Assembly: GCF_002159085.1 (NCBI RefSeq)
Contig: NZ_LZRU01000043.1
Coordinates: 62,001 to 126,000 of the forward strand
Length of the DNA: 64,000 nt
Reading direction: 5' to 3'
From: Thermobacillus sp. ZCTH02-B1
GTDB taxonomy: Bacteria; Bacillota; Bacilli; Paenibacillales; Paenibacillaceae
Below, piece by piece: positions 16,358 through 24,910 of the stretch. A program made the position numbers and the translations under genes. The notes beneath the pieces were generated by a model. That model was not told where the DNA came from, ran no database searches, and saw nothing but the letters and a program-made list of their open reading frames with translations. The number at the start of each line of letters is the position of its first letter. The stretch's first letter is position 1.

Positions 16358-18720
16358 GTTCCGAACCGCAAGGTACCGTGAAGGAACGGGCGGAGGCGGC
16401 GCTTGCGAACGATTTTCTCCGGCAGGCGGTGCGCTTCACGACGGAGAAGCTCCGCACGGGCCGGCGCCAGGCGGCCGAGGAGCACGGCAACTGGGAAATC
16501 TGGCGCGAGCGGGGCCGGCAGATCCGGCAGCACACGGTCGCGCATCTCGACTATTATCTGAACCGGTTTGCGGAGAACGCGCGGGCGAACGGCGCGCAGG
16601 TGCATTTCGCGCGGACGGCGGACGAGGCGGTGCGCATCGTGCAGTCGATCGCCCGCCGCGTGCAGGCGAAGACCGTCGTCAAGTCGAAGTCGATGGTGAC
16701 CGAGGAGCTCCATCTGAACCGGGCGCTTGCGGAAATCGGCGTCAAGGCGATCGAGACGGACCTCGGCGAATACATCATCCAGCTCGCGGGCGAGGCGCCG
16801 TCACACATCATCATTCCGGCAATCCACAAGAACCGCGGGCAAATCGCGGAACTGCTGTCGAAGGAAGCGGGGGAGAAGCTGCCGCCCGACACGAAAACGC
16901 TGGCGGGTTTCGTCCGCCGGAGGCTGCGGGAAGCGTTCCTGACGGCGGACATCGGCATGACCGGCTGCAATTTCGCGGTGGCGGAGACGGGTTCGATCTG
17001 CATTTTCGAAAATGAGGGCAACGCGCGCATGGTGTCGACCGTGCCGAAGGTGCAGATCACGCTGATGGGAATGGAGCGGATCGTGCCGACCTGGGCGGAT
17101 CTCGAGGTGATGGCGACGCTGCTGCCGCGCTCGGCGACCGGGCAGAAGCTGACCGTCTATCTCTCGGGCATCAGCGGCCCGCGGCGGCCCGGCGACGCCG
17201 ACGGACCGGAGGAGCTGCACATCGTGATCGTCGACAACGGCCGGTCGAACCAGCTCGGCGATCCGGAGTTCCAGGAGCTCCTGCACTGCATCCGCTGCGG
17301 CGCATGCCTGAACGTCTGCCCGGTCTACCGGCACATCGGCGGACACGCCTACGGCGGCACGTACAGCGGGCCGATCGGCGCGGTGCTGACGCCGGCGCTC
17401 AAGCGGAACGTCGCCGAATGGGACGACATCGCGAACGCGTCGAGCCTGTGCGGGGCGTGCTGGGAGGCCTGCCCGGTGAAAATCCCGCTGCACGACATGC
17501 TCGTCTACCTCAGGCGGCGCAAGGCCGAAAGCCCGTACCGAAGCGCGGGGGAAGCGGCGGCGATGAAGGCGTACGGCCTCGTGATGGCAAGGCCGGAGCG
17601 GCTCTCCGCCGCCCTGAAGCTGGCGAGGCTCGGCCAGCGGTTCGCCGGGCGGGACGGCGAGATCCGCGCCCGCATCGGCCCGCTCGGCGGCTGGACCCGG
17701 CATCGGGCGCTGCCGATGCTGCCGGCCGAATCGTTCCGGGACCGGTGGAAGAAGATGCGGCCGGACGGGGATGGGCCGCTCGATCCGGACGTGGAGGAGC
17801 GGCTGCGCGCGGCGCTCGCGGAGCGCTACCGGAACGGCCGCGCGGCCGGGGCCGCGGCGCATCCGGAGGCGGATCGCGGATCTGCGGAAAACGCGGCGGG
17901 TTGCGGGGCGGCCGGCGGACAACCGGCGATCGGCGGTCAACCGGCGGCCGGAGCGGCTGCCGGTCCGGCCGGCGGGGCGTACGGTCCCTCCCCGGAGCCG
18001 GCGGATGTCCGGTCGCCGGGGACGGCGCCGATGCCGGACGACCAGCGCGCCATGCTCGGGCATATCGCGCATCGGCTGTGCCGTCCGCTGACCGCGGCGC
18101 CGGAGGACCGGACGCCCGGCGCTCCGCCGTTCTGGCGGATGTTCGAGCTTCCGCCGGAGGAGCGCCGCGGGCGGTTCGCCGACCATTTCCGGGCGGCCGG
18201 CGGCCATGTCGCGATCGTGCCCGATCTGCGCGCGGCGGCGCGCTACATCGCGGAGCAGGCGGCGGCGCGCGGCGCAACCCGGCTGCTGCTGCAGGATGCG
18301 CCGGAATTGACCGACGGCCTGGCGCTCGAACGCGCGATGCCGGACGCGCGGCTCGTCATCTGGAACCGCGATCCGGCGAAGGATTGGATCGCGGAGGCCG
18401 CCGCGGCGGACGCCGGCGTCGTGCTCGCCGACTGGGCCGCGGCCTATACGGGCACGGTGGTGCTCCTCTCGTCGAAGGAGCGCGGCCGGGCCGTCAGCCT
18501 GCTGCCGCCCGCGCTGTTCGTCGTGCTGCCGGCGGAGCGGATCCGCACGCGGCTGGGCGAGATTTTCGAAGCCTTCGACCGGGGCGGGCGGAGCGCGATG
18601 CCCGCGGGCGTCCATCTCGTCTCCGGCCCGAGCCGTTCGGCCGACATCGAGAATGACCTGACGATCGGCGTGCACGGACCCGGCGATGTGCATGCGATCA
18701 TCGTCGGCGCCGACGGCTAG
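16354..18720 (+). CDS. lutBC: LutB-LutC fusion, L-lactate utilisation protein
   Basis: One uninterrupted frame of 788 residues. Residues 1 to about 490 are LutB (YkgF): DUF162-like region, then two ferredoxin-type clusters, CIRCGACLNVCP near 312-323 and CGACWEACP near 366-374. A Gly/Ala/Pro-rich linker of about 70 residues follows, with the repeat GGQPAIGGQPAAG. Residues from about 566 are LutC (YkgG), ending in GPSRSADIENDLTIGVHGPG. In Bacillus these are two proteins of about 475 and 240 residues. The linker suggests a genuine fusion and not an assembly join. With LutA it oxidises L-lactate to pyruvate in the cytoplasm. Confidence 0.9.
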   Translation: MSSEPQGTVKERAEAALANDFLRQAVRFTTEKLRTGRRQAAEEHGNWEIWRERGRQIRQHTVAHLDYYLNRFAENARANGAQVHFARTADEAVRIVQSIARRVQAKTVVKSKSMVTEELHLNRALAEIGVKAIETDLGEYIIQLAGEAPSHIIIPAIHKNRGQIAELLSKEAGEKLPPDTKTLAGFVRRRLREAFLTADIGMTGCNFAVAETGSICIFENEGNARMVSTVPKVQITLMGMERIVPTWADLEVMATLLPRSATGQKLTVYLSGISGPRRPGDADGPEELHIVIVDNGRSNQLGDPEFQELLHCIRCGACLNVCPVYRHIGGHAYGGTYSGPIGAVLTPALKRNVAEWDDIANASSLCGACWEACPVKIPLHDMLVYLRRRKAESPYRSAGEAAAMKAYGLVMARPERLSAALKLARLGQRFAGRDGEIRARIGPLGGWTRHRALPMLPAESFRDRWKKMRPDGDGPLDPDVEERLRAALAERYRNGRAAGAAAHPEADRGSAENAAGCGAAGGQPAIGGQPAAGAAAGPAGGAYGPSPEPADVRSPGTAPMPDDQRAMLGHIAHRLCRPLTAAPEDRTPGAPPFWRMFELPPEERRGRFADHFRAAGGHVAIVPDLRAAARYIAEQAAARGATRLLLQDAPELTDGLALERAMPDARLVIWNRDPAKDWIAEAAAADAGVVLADWAAAYTGTVVLLSSKERGRAVSLLPPALFVVLPAERIRTRLGEIFEAFDRGGRSAMPAGVHLVSGPSRSADIENDLTIGVHGPGDVHAIIVGADG

Positions 18721-18980
18721 CGCAGGCCGGCCGGATTGCATGTCGATCCTGCCCGTTTCGACGGATGCGGGCGCCAGGCGGCGCGGGATGGGGGATGCCA
18801 TGTTTCGCGGTCCGTTCGCAGTCGGGACCGTATCAAGGGGATTTCGAATTTCGTCCGATTCCGGCCGGAGCGGATGGCCGCGTCCGGCCGGCGCGCGCCT
18901 GCGCCGCCCGAATAGGATTCGATGCCCCGGCGAACGCTAACGGCTGGGCAATCGAATCGCGTTTACGGGAGGTGCGCGTC

Positions 18981-19673
18981 ATGCAGCGCGCGAAAGCGGC
19001 GATCGCCGTGCTGGCCGCCGGCGCGTTGATGCTCGCCGGCTGCACGACGCAGGGCGACGTCGGCAACCGCAACATCGTGCAGAAGCGGGTGCTCCGGGAC
19101 GGCAACGGCAACCTCGTCATCGACAAACGGTTCGCGGACGACCAGTTCAACGAGCAGAACCGGGTGCACGGGCGCCGGCTGAACAGCAACAATCTGATCG
19201 GCAGCCATCGGAACTACCGGATGGAGGCGAGCCAGGACATCGCGAAGCGGATCCGCGAGGCGGAAGGTCTGGACGACGTGTACGTGATCCTGACCGACCG
19301 CAACGCCTACGTCGCCGTGAGCCGGCGGGACGGCGCGGACGGCCGGACGAAATCGGCGGAAGCGGACGGTCCGGCGAGCTCGCGGACGGCGTCGCGGGCC
19401 GGACTGAAGAACAGGGCGGCCGGCAAGACCGGCGGAACGCTCGAGGAGCGGATCGCCGCCCACGTGAAAGAGATGGCGCCGCTGATCGAACGCGTCTACG
19501 TGTCCGAGGAGCCGGAATTTGTCGGCCGGATGGGCGAATATATCCGGAAGGCGAGCCGCGGCGAGCCGATCCAGGGGTTCATCGCGCAGTTCAACGCGAT
19601 GGTGGAGCGGCTGTTCCCGGCGGAGTCGGGCATCCGCATCAGCCGGACCGGCAATGTCGACTTGTACGATTGA
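18981..19673 (+). CDS. YhcN/YlaJ-family sporulation lipoprotein
   Basis: A precursor of 230 residues with a lipoprotein signal peptide; the lipobox LAGC places the acylated cysteine at residue 21. The mature protein has the YhcN/YlaJ domain (ASQDIAKRIREAEGLDDVYVILTDRNAYVAVS) found in forespore-membrane or spore lipoproteins linked to germination. A charged insert follows, then a C-terminal region that resembles the first (IAAHVKEMAPLIERVYVSEEPEF). ATG 18981 follows GGGAGGTG. The 260 bases upstream hold no other gene; I could not identify a convincing sporulation promoter there. Confidence 0.85.
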   Translation: MQRAKAAIAVLAAGALMLAGCTTQGDVGNRNIVQKRVLRDGNGNLVIDKRFADDQFNEQNRVHGRRLNSNNLIGSHRNYRMEASQDIAKRIREAEGLDDVYVILTDRNAYVAVSRRDGADGRTKSAEADGPASSRTASRAGLKNRAAGKTGGTLEERIAAHVKEMAPLIERVYVSEEPEFVGRMGEYIRKASRGEPIQGFIAQFNAMVERLFPAESGIRISRTGNVDLYD

Positions 19674-19689
19674 ACGGGAAGCTAAGCGA

Positions 19690-19723
19690 AAGCGGCCGAT
19701 CAGGCGAACCTGGTCGGCCGCTT
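19690..19723. terminator. Bidirectional terminator hairpin
   Basis: A 15-bp stem (19690-19704 with 19709-19723, one G-U pair) closes a CGAA tetraloop. It lies between convergent genes, the lipoprotein (plus) and the FAD-Rieske protein (minus). T-rich bases follow on both strands but no long T run. Confidence 0.65.
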
Positions 19724-19741
19724 GCTTGTTGCTGGCGCGCA

Positions 19742-21322
19742 TTACCGCGACCGGCCGCGCGGAGCCTCCGGCTTCTCCTCCGGCGCCGGCCGCGGTTCGA
19801 GCCGCGCCAGCGGTTTCTTCGCCGGCCCTTCCACGACGTTGCCGTCCATATCGAACCGCGAGCCGTGGCAAGGGCAGTCCCATGTCCGCTCGCCGGGGTT
19901 CCATCTCACCTCGCAGCCCATGTGGGTGCAGGTCGTGTCCACCAGGTGCAGATTCCCCTGCGGATCGCGGTAGGCGCCCGCCCGCCGGCCGTCCAGATCG
20001 ACGACGGCGCCTTCGTCCGGCCGGAGCGACTCGGGCGTCCGGCCGGGTTTCGACAGCTTATCGGAGATGAGCGAACCCGCGACCTTCAGGTTCGAGGTGA
20101 CCAGCGTGCGCAGGTCCGGGTCGGCGTGGAAGCGCACCGGCGTGAACAGTTCCGCGTATTGGTTCTCCCGGTAGAGCGCGAGATCCTTCAGCAGCATCGC
20201 GGCGGCGGTGCCGCCGGTCATGCCCCATTTGCGGTAGCCGGTCGCGACGAGAAGGTTCGGCCTGCTCTTGTCCGGCGGACCGACGTACGGCACCTTGTCG
20301 CTCGTGATGATGTCCTGCGCGGACCATCGGCAGGCGACGGATTCGACGCCGAACAGCCGCTCGCCGAACTCGGCCAGCGCGGCGTATCGCCGATTCGCGT
20401 CCTCCGCTTCGCCGACGGGGTGGTTCTCGCCGCCGACCAGCACGAGCGGCCCGTCCGGGCTCTCCGCCAGGCGCAGGGAGCGGCGCGGCCCGTCGGCGCT
20501 GATGTACATCCCGCCGGGATACGGCCGCTTCGGCCGGATCGCGACGACGTACGACCGGTCGATGTGGAGACGCGCGAACATTCCGCCGATCTTGTCGAGG
20601 AACGGGTAATGGCTGGCCGCGATCACAACCTTGCACCGCACCTTCCGGCCATCGGCTGTATGCACGATCGCGCGCCCGCTCTCCGCCTCCGCCTGCACGG
20701 CCGTCGTCCGCTCGTGGACGCGGACGCCGAGCCGCACCGCCTCGTCGAGCATCCGGCGCATGTAGAGCAGCGGATGGAAGCGCGCCTGCTTCCGCTTCAC
20801 GAGCGCCGCTACGGCTCCGACGGGCGCCGGTATGTCCGTCGCAAGTTCGCCCGCGATGCCCAGCGCGTCATAGGCGCGCAGTTCCTTCTCCAATTTTCCG
20901 ACCGAGCGGTGCTCCGTCACGTAGACGTACGCGTCCTCCTCCGCCCAGCCGCAGTCGAGGTTCCATTCCCGCACCCGGTCGCGGATGAATTCGAGCGCGT
21001 CGCGGTTCGCTTCATAGTACAGCCGCGCGTGGTCCCGCCCGAAGTGGGCGATCAGCTCGTCGTAAATCAGATGGTGCTGCGTCGTCACCTTGGCTGTCGT
21101 GTGTCCCGTTGTTCCCCGCAGCACGCGGTTCGCCTCGAGCACGATGACGCGCGCGCCTTCCCGCGCGAGCAGCCACGCGGCCGTCAGCCCCGTGATGCCG
21201 GCACCGACGATCGCGACATCGGCCTCCGCGTCTTCGGCGAGGGGACCGAATTCCGGCATCGGCGCGGATTCGATCCAATACGACCGTGACGTCTCCGGCA
21301 GGCCGGATTTTCCGTCCGTCAT
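19742..21322 (-). CDS. FAD-dependent oxidoreductase with C-terminal Rieske domain
   Basis: A protein of 526 residues. The N-terminal part is a DAO-type FAD domain with the dinucleotide motif VAIVGAGITGLTAAWLLARE and GTTGHTTAKVT. The end (about residues 463-485) is a Rieske [2Fe-2S] domain with CTHMGC and CPCHGSRFD, giving the two Cys-His pairs. Such fusions are common in Bacilli (YhfW-like); the substrate is not established. The start at ATG 21322 has AAGGAGG upstream. It is transcribed alone and towards the spore lipoprotein. Confidence 0.88.
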   Translation of the reverse strand: MTDGKSGLPETSRSYWIESAPMPEFGPLAEDAEADVAIVGAGITGLTAAWLLAREGARVIVLEANRVLRGTTGHTTAKVTTQHHLIYDELIAHFGRDHARLYYEANRDALEFIRDRVREWNLDCGWAEEDAYVYVTEHRSVGKLEKELRAYDALGIAGELATDIPAPVGAVAALVKRKQARFHPLLYMRRMLDEAVRLGVRVHERTTAVQAEAESGRAIVHTADGRKVRCKVVIAASHYPFLDKIGGMFARLHIDRSYVVAIRPKRPYPGGMYISADGPRRSLRLAESPDGPLVLVGGENHPVGEAEDANRRYAALAEFGERLFGVESVACRWSAQDIITSDKVPYVGPPDKSRPNLLVATGYRKWGMTGGTAAAMLLKDLALYRENQYAELFTPVRFHADPDLRTLVTSNLKVAGSLISDKLSKPGRTPESLRPDEGAVVDLDGRRAGAYRDPQGNLHLVDTTCTHMGCEVRWNPGERTWDCPCHGSRFDMDGNVVEGPAKKPLARLEPRPAPEEKPEAPRGRSR

Positions 21323-21630
21323 TCCCGCGGTATCCTCCTTCGCTTCCTCCGGATCCGGAGGGATTCTGGCATGCGCGGGAATAGTTTCTCTTGCGGGACC
21401 GCCCGGCATTCACGGGCCGTCGGAACAGGCTTTCCGCATGCTTTCCCGTACGGATGGGCGCCGACGCCGTCCTTCCGCATGTGCGCGGGCGGGAAGCGTT
21501 TTTTGTCGACGGGCGCCGTTTTGCATTCTTCGCATATTCCGGATGGGCTTTCATCCGCCGCCGTTCCGCCGCCGGGTGTGCGGAAGCCCGAAAATCCGCG
21601 CCGCTCAAGCCCATTTCTGTCGCTTGCCGC

Positions 21631-21658
21631 ACCACCAAATCGCGCCAGACATAAGATA
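21631..21658 (+). promoter_or_regulatory. Sigma-K-type promoter of gerE
   Basis: ACC at 21631-21633 and CATAAGATA at 21650-21658 are separated by 16 bp. This fits the mother-cell sigma-K consensus (AC, 16-17 bp, CATAnnnTA), as known for gerE of B. subtilis. The start codon lies 60 bases further on. Confidence 0.7.
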
Positions 21659-21718
21659 AGTTGACTGAATCCCTTAACCTTGTAATTCATCACTTTGCAG
21701 ACAAGGAGGGGTGACAAC

Positions 21719-21940
21719 TTGAAAGGCAGCGAGCACAAAAGCAAGCTTCTGACGCAGCGCGAACGGGAAGTATTCGAACTCCTTGTGCAGGACAAGACGA
21801 CACGCGACATCGCGCAACAGCTGTTCATCAGCGAGAAGACCGTGCGAAATCATATATCGAATGTCATGCAAAAGCTCAATGTCAAAGGCCGTTCCCAAGC
21901 GGTTGTCGAGCTGATCAAGCTCGGGGAGCTCAAAATATAG
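21719..21940 (+). CDS. gerE: Spore coat transcription regulator GerE
   Basis: A LuxR-type helix-turn-helix protein of 73 residues with no receiver domain. LTQREREVFELLVQDKTTRD, LFISEKTVRNHISNVMQKL and VKGRSQAVVELIKLGEL are almost those of B. subtilis GerE. It acts late in the mother cell on coat genes together with sigma-K. The start is TTG 21719, with AAGGAGGGGTG upstream. A sigma-K-like promoter precedes it and a strong terminator follows. Confidence 0.95.
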   Translation: MKGSEHKSKLLTQREREVFELLVQDKTTRDIAQQLFISEKTVRNHISNVMQKLNVKGRSQAVVELIKLGELKI

Positions 21941-21977
21941 CGCAACGGCGCATCAGCCATACGGAACCTTCTGTTCG

Positions 21978-22006
21978 CTCCTTCCGGGGGCGGAAGGAGG
22001 TTTTTT
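21978..22006 (+). terminator. gerE terminator
   Basis: CTCCTTCC (21978-21985) pairs with GGAAGGAG (21992-21999) and is followed by G and TTTTTT at 22001-22006. Confidence 0.85.
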
Positions 22007-22088
22007 GTTGCGGCTTCCGACCGACGCGGCAAACGGAAAGGGGGCAAGCTGCGCGCCCGGGCGGGACAAGCGCCCGCGAAAAGGCGAA

Positions 22089-22117
22089 GCGCCCCGAACC
22101 GAGCGGGTTCGGGGCGC
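22089..22117 (-). terminator. Terminator hairpin of the small sporulation gene
   Basis: GCGCCCCGAACC (22089-22100) pairs perfectly with GGTTCGGGGCGC (22106-22117). On the minus strand T-rich sequence follows. A second GC-rich dyad lies at about 22145-22175. No gene is seen from 22007 to 22189. Confidence 0.6.
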
Positions 22118-22189
22118 TCCGGCTTGCGCGATCGCGCCCGTTCGGGGCGTCCCCGGGCCCGGGGGCCCGGGGCGCCGTGCCGTCCGGCG

Positions 22190-22432
22190 TCACAGGCGGG
22201 ATGCGCGGAGGATGATGACGAGCAAAATGAAGAGGACGAGTATGGCTCCGGTATCCGGGCAGCGCTTCACCGGCACGGGGTGGCAATAGCCGGTGCCGGC
22301 TCCGCCGTACATTCCCGGATGGACGGCCGCATAAGGGTGATGCCCGATCGCGCCCGCCGCGGCGCCGCCGATGTGGATGTCAGCGCCGAAACCCGCGGCT
22401 CCCGCCGCGCCCAGGTTGCCGTATTCCGCCAT
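22190..22432 (-). CDS. Small glycine-rich membrane protein, YjcZ-like
   Basis: A protein of 80 residues. The first 50 are rich in Gly, Ala, His and Tyr (GAAGAAGFGADIHIGGAAAG), then comes CHPVPVKRCPDTGAILVLFILLVIILRA with one short membrane segment at the C-terminus. The ILVLFILLVIIL tail resembles YjcZ-type sporulation peptides, so a spore or coat role is plausible but not proven. The start at ATG 22432 has AAGGAG upstream. It sits near gerE on the opposite strand and is followed by a terminator. Confidence 0.6.
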   Translation of the reverse strand: MAEYGNLGAAGAAGFGADIHIGGAAAGAIGHHPYAAVHPGMYGGAGTGYCHPVPVKRCPDTGAILVLFILLVIILRASRL

Positions 22433-22567
22433 GTCCCATGCACTCCTTCACGGTGTTTTTGAATTTGGTGGTTTGCACATTGACAATGTATGCGCAGGGG
22501 ACATACGCGGGATGGCAATCCGCCTACCGAAGGCAAAAATGGGTCCTTGCCCCGTCCGCCGTCCGCG

Positions 22568-23089
22568 TCAGGTGTCGATTTTGAAATGAAATTCGGGATG
22601 CCGGTATACCCGTTCAAAGTTGGGATCGGAGCCGAGCACGCTGTCGAGGTCTTCCGGCGTGAACAGGAAGTAATCGTTGTAGAGCGGATAGCCGGCCCCG
22701 TAATAAAAGCACAGCCACACCAGCTTGGAACAATAGATGGAACTCCAGGGATCCTCGAGCGGCGTGACCGGCGAGAAGGAGAAAGGCGGGATGATCAGGC
22801 CCCGCGCGTAATTGGCCTGGCAGGCCCGGTGATAGTCGGCGGCGAAACGTGCGGCGCCGTTGGCCAGCCAGCCGGGAATCGGCCGGTAATGCGCGTGTTT
22901 CGGATGCTGCGCGAAGAAGTTCGCCGCCGGTCCGCGCCGTACGAACGGAAACGTCATGACCGCCTCGACGATCTGATCCGGACCGACGGCGATCGCGCTG
23001 TGGCCGAGGAAGCCCGCCGGCACGGCCAGCACGTTGTCGCAGGACGTCAGCACGTCGCCCGGTCTCAGTTCGCGGTGCGCGATGCTCAT
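22568..23089 (-). CDS. YiiX/YebB-like papain-fold cysteine hydrolase
   Basis: A protein of 173 residues resembling the permuted NlpC/P60 (YiiX/YebB) group. LRPGDVLTS opens the domain. FLGHSAIAVG carries the probable catalytic histidine and SSIYCSKLVWLCFY the probable nucleophilic cysteine, in the permuted order His then Cys. There is no signal peptide or membrane helix. Family members are thought to hydrolyse amide bonds in the cell wall or lipoproteins; the substrate here is unknown. ATG 23089 follows AGGTG; a GTG nine bases upstream is possible. It lies 61 bases after an SDR gene on the same strand. Confidence 0.75.
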   Translation of the reverse strand: MSIAHRELRPGDVLTSCDNVLAVPAGFLGHSAIAVGPDQIVEAVMTFPFVRRGPAANFFAQHPKHAHYRPIPGWLANGAARFAADYHRACQANYARGLIIPPFSFSPVTPLEDPWSSIYCSKLVWLCFYYGAGYPLYNDYFLFTPEDLDSVLGSDPNFERVYRHPEFHFKIDT

Positions 23090-23150
23090 CCGAATCACCT
23101 GCCCACACCACTATATGCGGCGTGGGCGGATGTCGTGATTCGGATTTTTT

Positions 23151-24011
23151 TCAGCCGTTGACGATTTTGCCGCCGTTGAGGTGCAGCGTCTGACCGGTCA
23201 TGTAGGTCGAATCATCGCTCGCGAGGAAGACGTAGGCGGCGGCGAGCTCGGACGGCTGGCCGGGCCGCTTCATCGGCGTGTCGGAGCCGAACGACGCCGT
23301 GTCTTCCGCGGAGAAGGTGGACGGGATGAGCGGTGTCCAGACGGGACCGGGCGCGACCGCGTTCACGCGGATGCCCTTGTCCGCCAGATTCTTCGCCAGG
23401 GCGCGGGTGAACGCGACGACGGCGCCCTTCGAGGCCGAATAGTCGATCAGCGTCGGATTTCCCTCATAGGCGGTGACCGATGCGGTGTTGATGATCGAAG
23501 CGCCCGCCTTCAGGTGGGGCAGCGCCGCCTTCGTCAGGTGGAACATGCCGAACACGTTCGTACGGAACGTCCGCTCGAGCTGTTCGGCCGTGATGGCCTC
23601 GAGGGATGGCTGCGGATGCTGCTCGGCCGCGTTGTTGACGAGGATGTCGAGCCTGCCGAACGTCCGCACGACCTCGTCGATCGCCCGCTTGCAGAACGCC
23701 TCGTCGCCGATGTCGCCCGCGATGGGCAGGCATCGCCGGCCGAGCTCTTCGATGCGGCGCTTCACATGTTCCGCGTCGGTATGCTCGTTCAGATAGATGA
23801 TCGCCACGTCGGCGCCTTCCTTGGCAAAGGCGACGGCCGCGGCGTGGCCGATGCCGCTGTCTCCGCCCGTGATGACGGCGGCCTTGCCGGTCAGCTTGCC
23901 CGCCGGCTTGTAGAGCGGCGATTCGATCTCCGGATGGGGCCGCATTTCGGTCTCGGTGCCGGGCTGATGCGTCTGGTGCTGCGGCGGGAAAATTTGCTTG
24001 GTGCCGGCCAT
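23151..24011 (-). CDS. SDR-family oxidoreductase, YhdF/YdaD type
   Basis: A short-chain dehydrogenase of 286 residues. The extended N-terminus (MRPHPEIESPLYKPAGKL) is followed by the NAD(P) motif ITGGDSGIGHAAAVAFAKEG. VNNAAEQHPQ, the catalytic region INTASVTAYEGNP with YSASKGAVVAF, and the C-terminal MTGQTLHLNGGKIVNG are also present. This length and N-terminus match the general-stress glucose-dehydrogenase-like SDRs of Bacilli. The substrate is not known. ATG 24011 follows GGGGAGG. Confidence 0.9.
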   Translation of the reverse strand: MAGTKQIFPPQHQTHQPGTETEMRPHPEIESPLYKPAGKLTGKAAVITGGDSGIGHAAAVAFAKEGADVAIIYLNEHTDAEHVKRRIEELGRRCLPIAGDIGDEAFCKRAIDEVVRTFGRLDILVNNAAEQHPQPSLEAITAEQLERTFRTNVFGMFHLTKAALPHLKAGASIINTASVTAYEGNPTLIDYSASKGAVVAFTRALAKNLADKGIRVNAVAPGPVWTPLIPSTFSAEDTASFGSDTPMKRPGQPSELAAAYVFLASDDSTYMTGQTLHLNGGKIVNG

Positions 24012-24114
24012 GTTTGTTCGCCTCCCCAGGGGTTCGGATGTCTGCGGCGGCCGGATCCGCCGCAAGCTTAGGTTGGGAAGAACGGGGAGCCGGCATGCAT
24101 CGCTTCCCTTTTCC

Positions 24115-24144
24115 TTGGCTGCCTCCCGGACCGGATGGTAAGAT
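24115..24144 (+). promoter_or_regulatory. Putative promoter of the TPR gene
   Basis: TTGGCT (24115-24120) and TAAGAT (24139-24144) are 18 bp apart, upstream of ATG 24181. The fit to the consensus is moderate. Confidence 0.35.
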
Positions 24145-24180
24145 AGTGCCGTAACCGGCAACCGGGAAGAGGGGTGCGCC

Positions 24181-24852
24181 ATGGGCAAATTTATCCTGTT
24201 CGGCCTTCTTTGGTATCTGCTTGGAAATCCGTTCGTTGCCATCATCGTGCTGATCGTCATGCTGTACATCCTCGACCGCCGGTTCATCGGGCTGTCGCCG
24301 AGCGTGGTGAAACCGTTCCGGCGCGCGCGGCGGATCGGCCAGCTCAGGCAGCAGCTCGCGCTCAATCCGAACGACATGTCGGCGCGGATGGAGCTCGCGC
24401 ATCTGCTCCTCGAGCGCAAATCCTACCACGAGGCGCGGAAGCTGCTGGAGCCGGCGGCGGAGACGATGGCGCATTCGGCCGAGTACTGGGACAACCTCGG
24501 CACGGCGCTGCTCCACACGGGCAGCCGGGCGGAGGGCGAGAGCATGATCCGGCGGGCGCTCTCCATCAATCCGCGGGTCAAATACGGGCAGCCGTACCTC
24601 CGGCTTGCCGCGGCGAACCGGGATCAGCCGGAAAAGGCGCTGAAGCTGCTCGAGGAGCTGCGGGCGATCCATACCTCTTCCTGCGAGGCCTACTACCGGA
24701 TGGGACGGATTTATCAGGCGCTCGGCCGCAGGGAAGAAGCGCGGCGGGCGTTCGACGAGGCGGCCGAAATCTACCGCACGCTGCCGCGATACAAGCGGCG
24801 GGAGGAGCGGCCGTGGGCGATCCGGAGCCGGCTGGCCCGGCTGTTCACGTGA
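24181..24852 (+). CDS. Tetratricopeptide-repeat membrane protein
   Basis: A protein of 223 residues with a hydrophobic N-terminal segment (GKFILFGLLWYLLGNPFVAIIVLIVMLYIL, broken in the middle, about residues 2-33). At least four TPR-like units follow, for example ARMELAHLLLERKSYHEARK, AEYWDNLGTALLHTGSRAEG and AYYRMGRIYQALGRREEARR. It is probably anchored in the membrane with the repeats in the cytoplasm as a scaffold. The function is not known. ATG 24181 has a GAGGGGTG ribosome binding site. It precedes a SWIM gene by 58 bases and may be co-transcribed. Confidence 0.82.
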   Translation: MGKFILFGLLWYLLGNPFVAIIVLIVMLYILDRRFIGLSPSVVKPFRRARRIGQLRQQLALNPNDMSARMELAHLLLERKSYHEARKLLEPAAETMAHSAEYWDNLGTALLHTGSRAEGESMIRRALSINPRVKYGQPYLRLAAANRDQPEKALKLLEELRAIHTSSCEAYYRMGRIYQALGRREEARRAFDEAAEIYRTLPRYKRREERPWAIRSRLARLFT

Positions 24853-24910
24853 GGCGGAATCGCCGGGGCGGAGGACCGGATGACGGCATCGTCCGGAGAG
24901 GGGACAAGCA

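Noticed and set aside
18686..18940. Small plus-strand frame between lutBC and the lipoprotein gene
   Set aside because: It overlaps the lutBC end in another frame, is Arg-rich and has no ribosome binding site or motif.
22007..22180. Possible riboswitch or structured RNA after gerE
   Set aside because: The hairpins are explained by the gerE terminator and by the terminator of the convergent small gene. I could not match any known riboswitch core.
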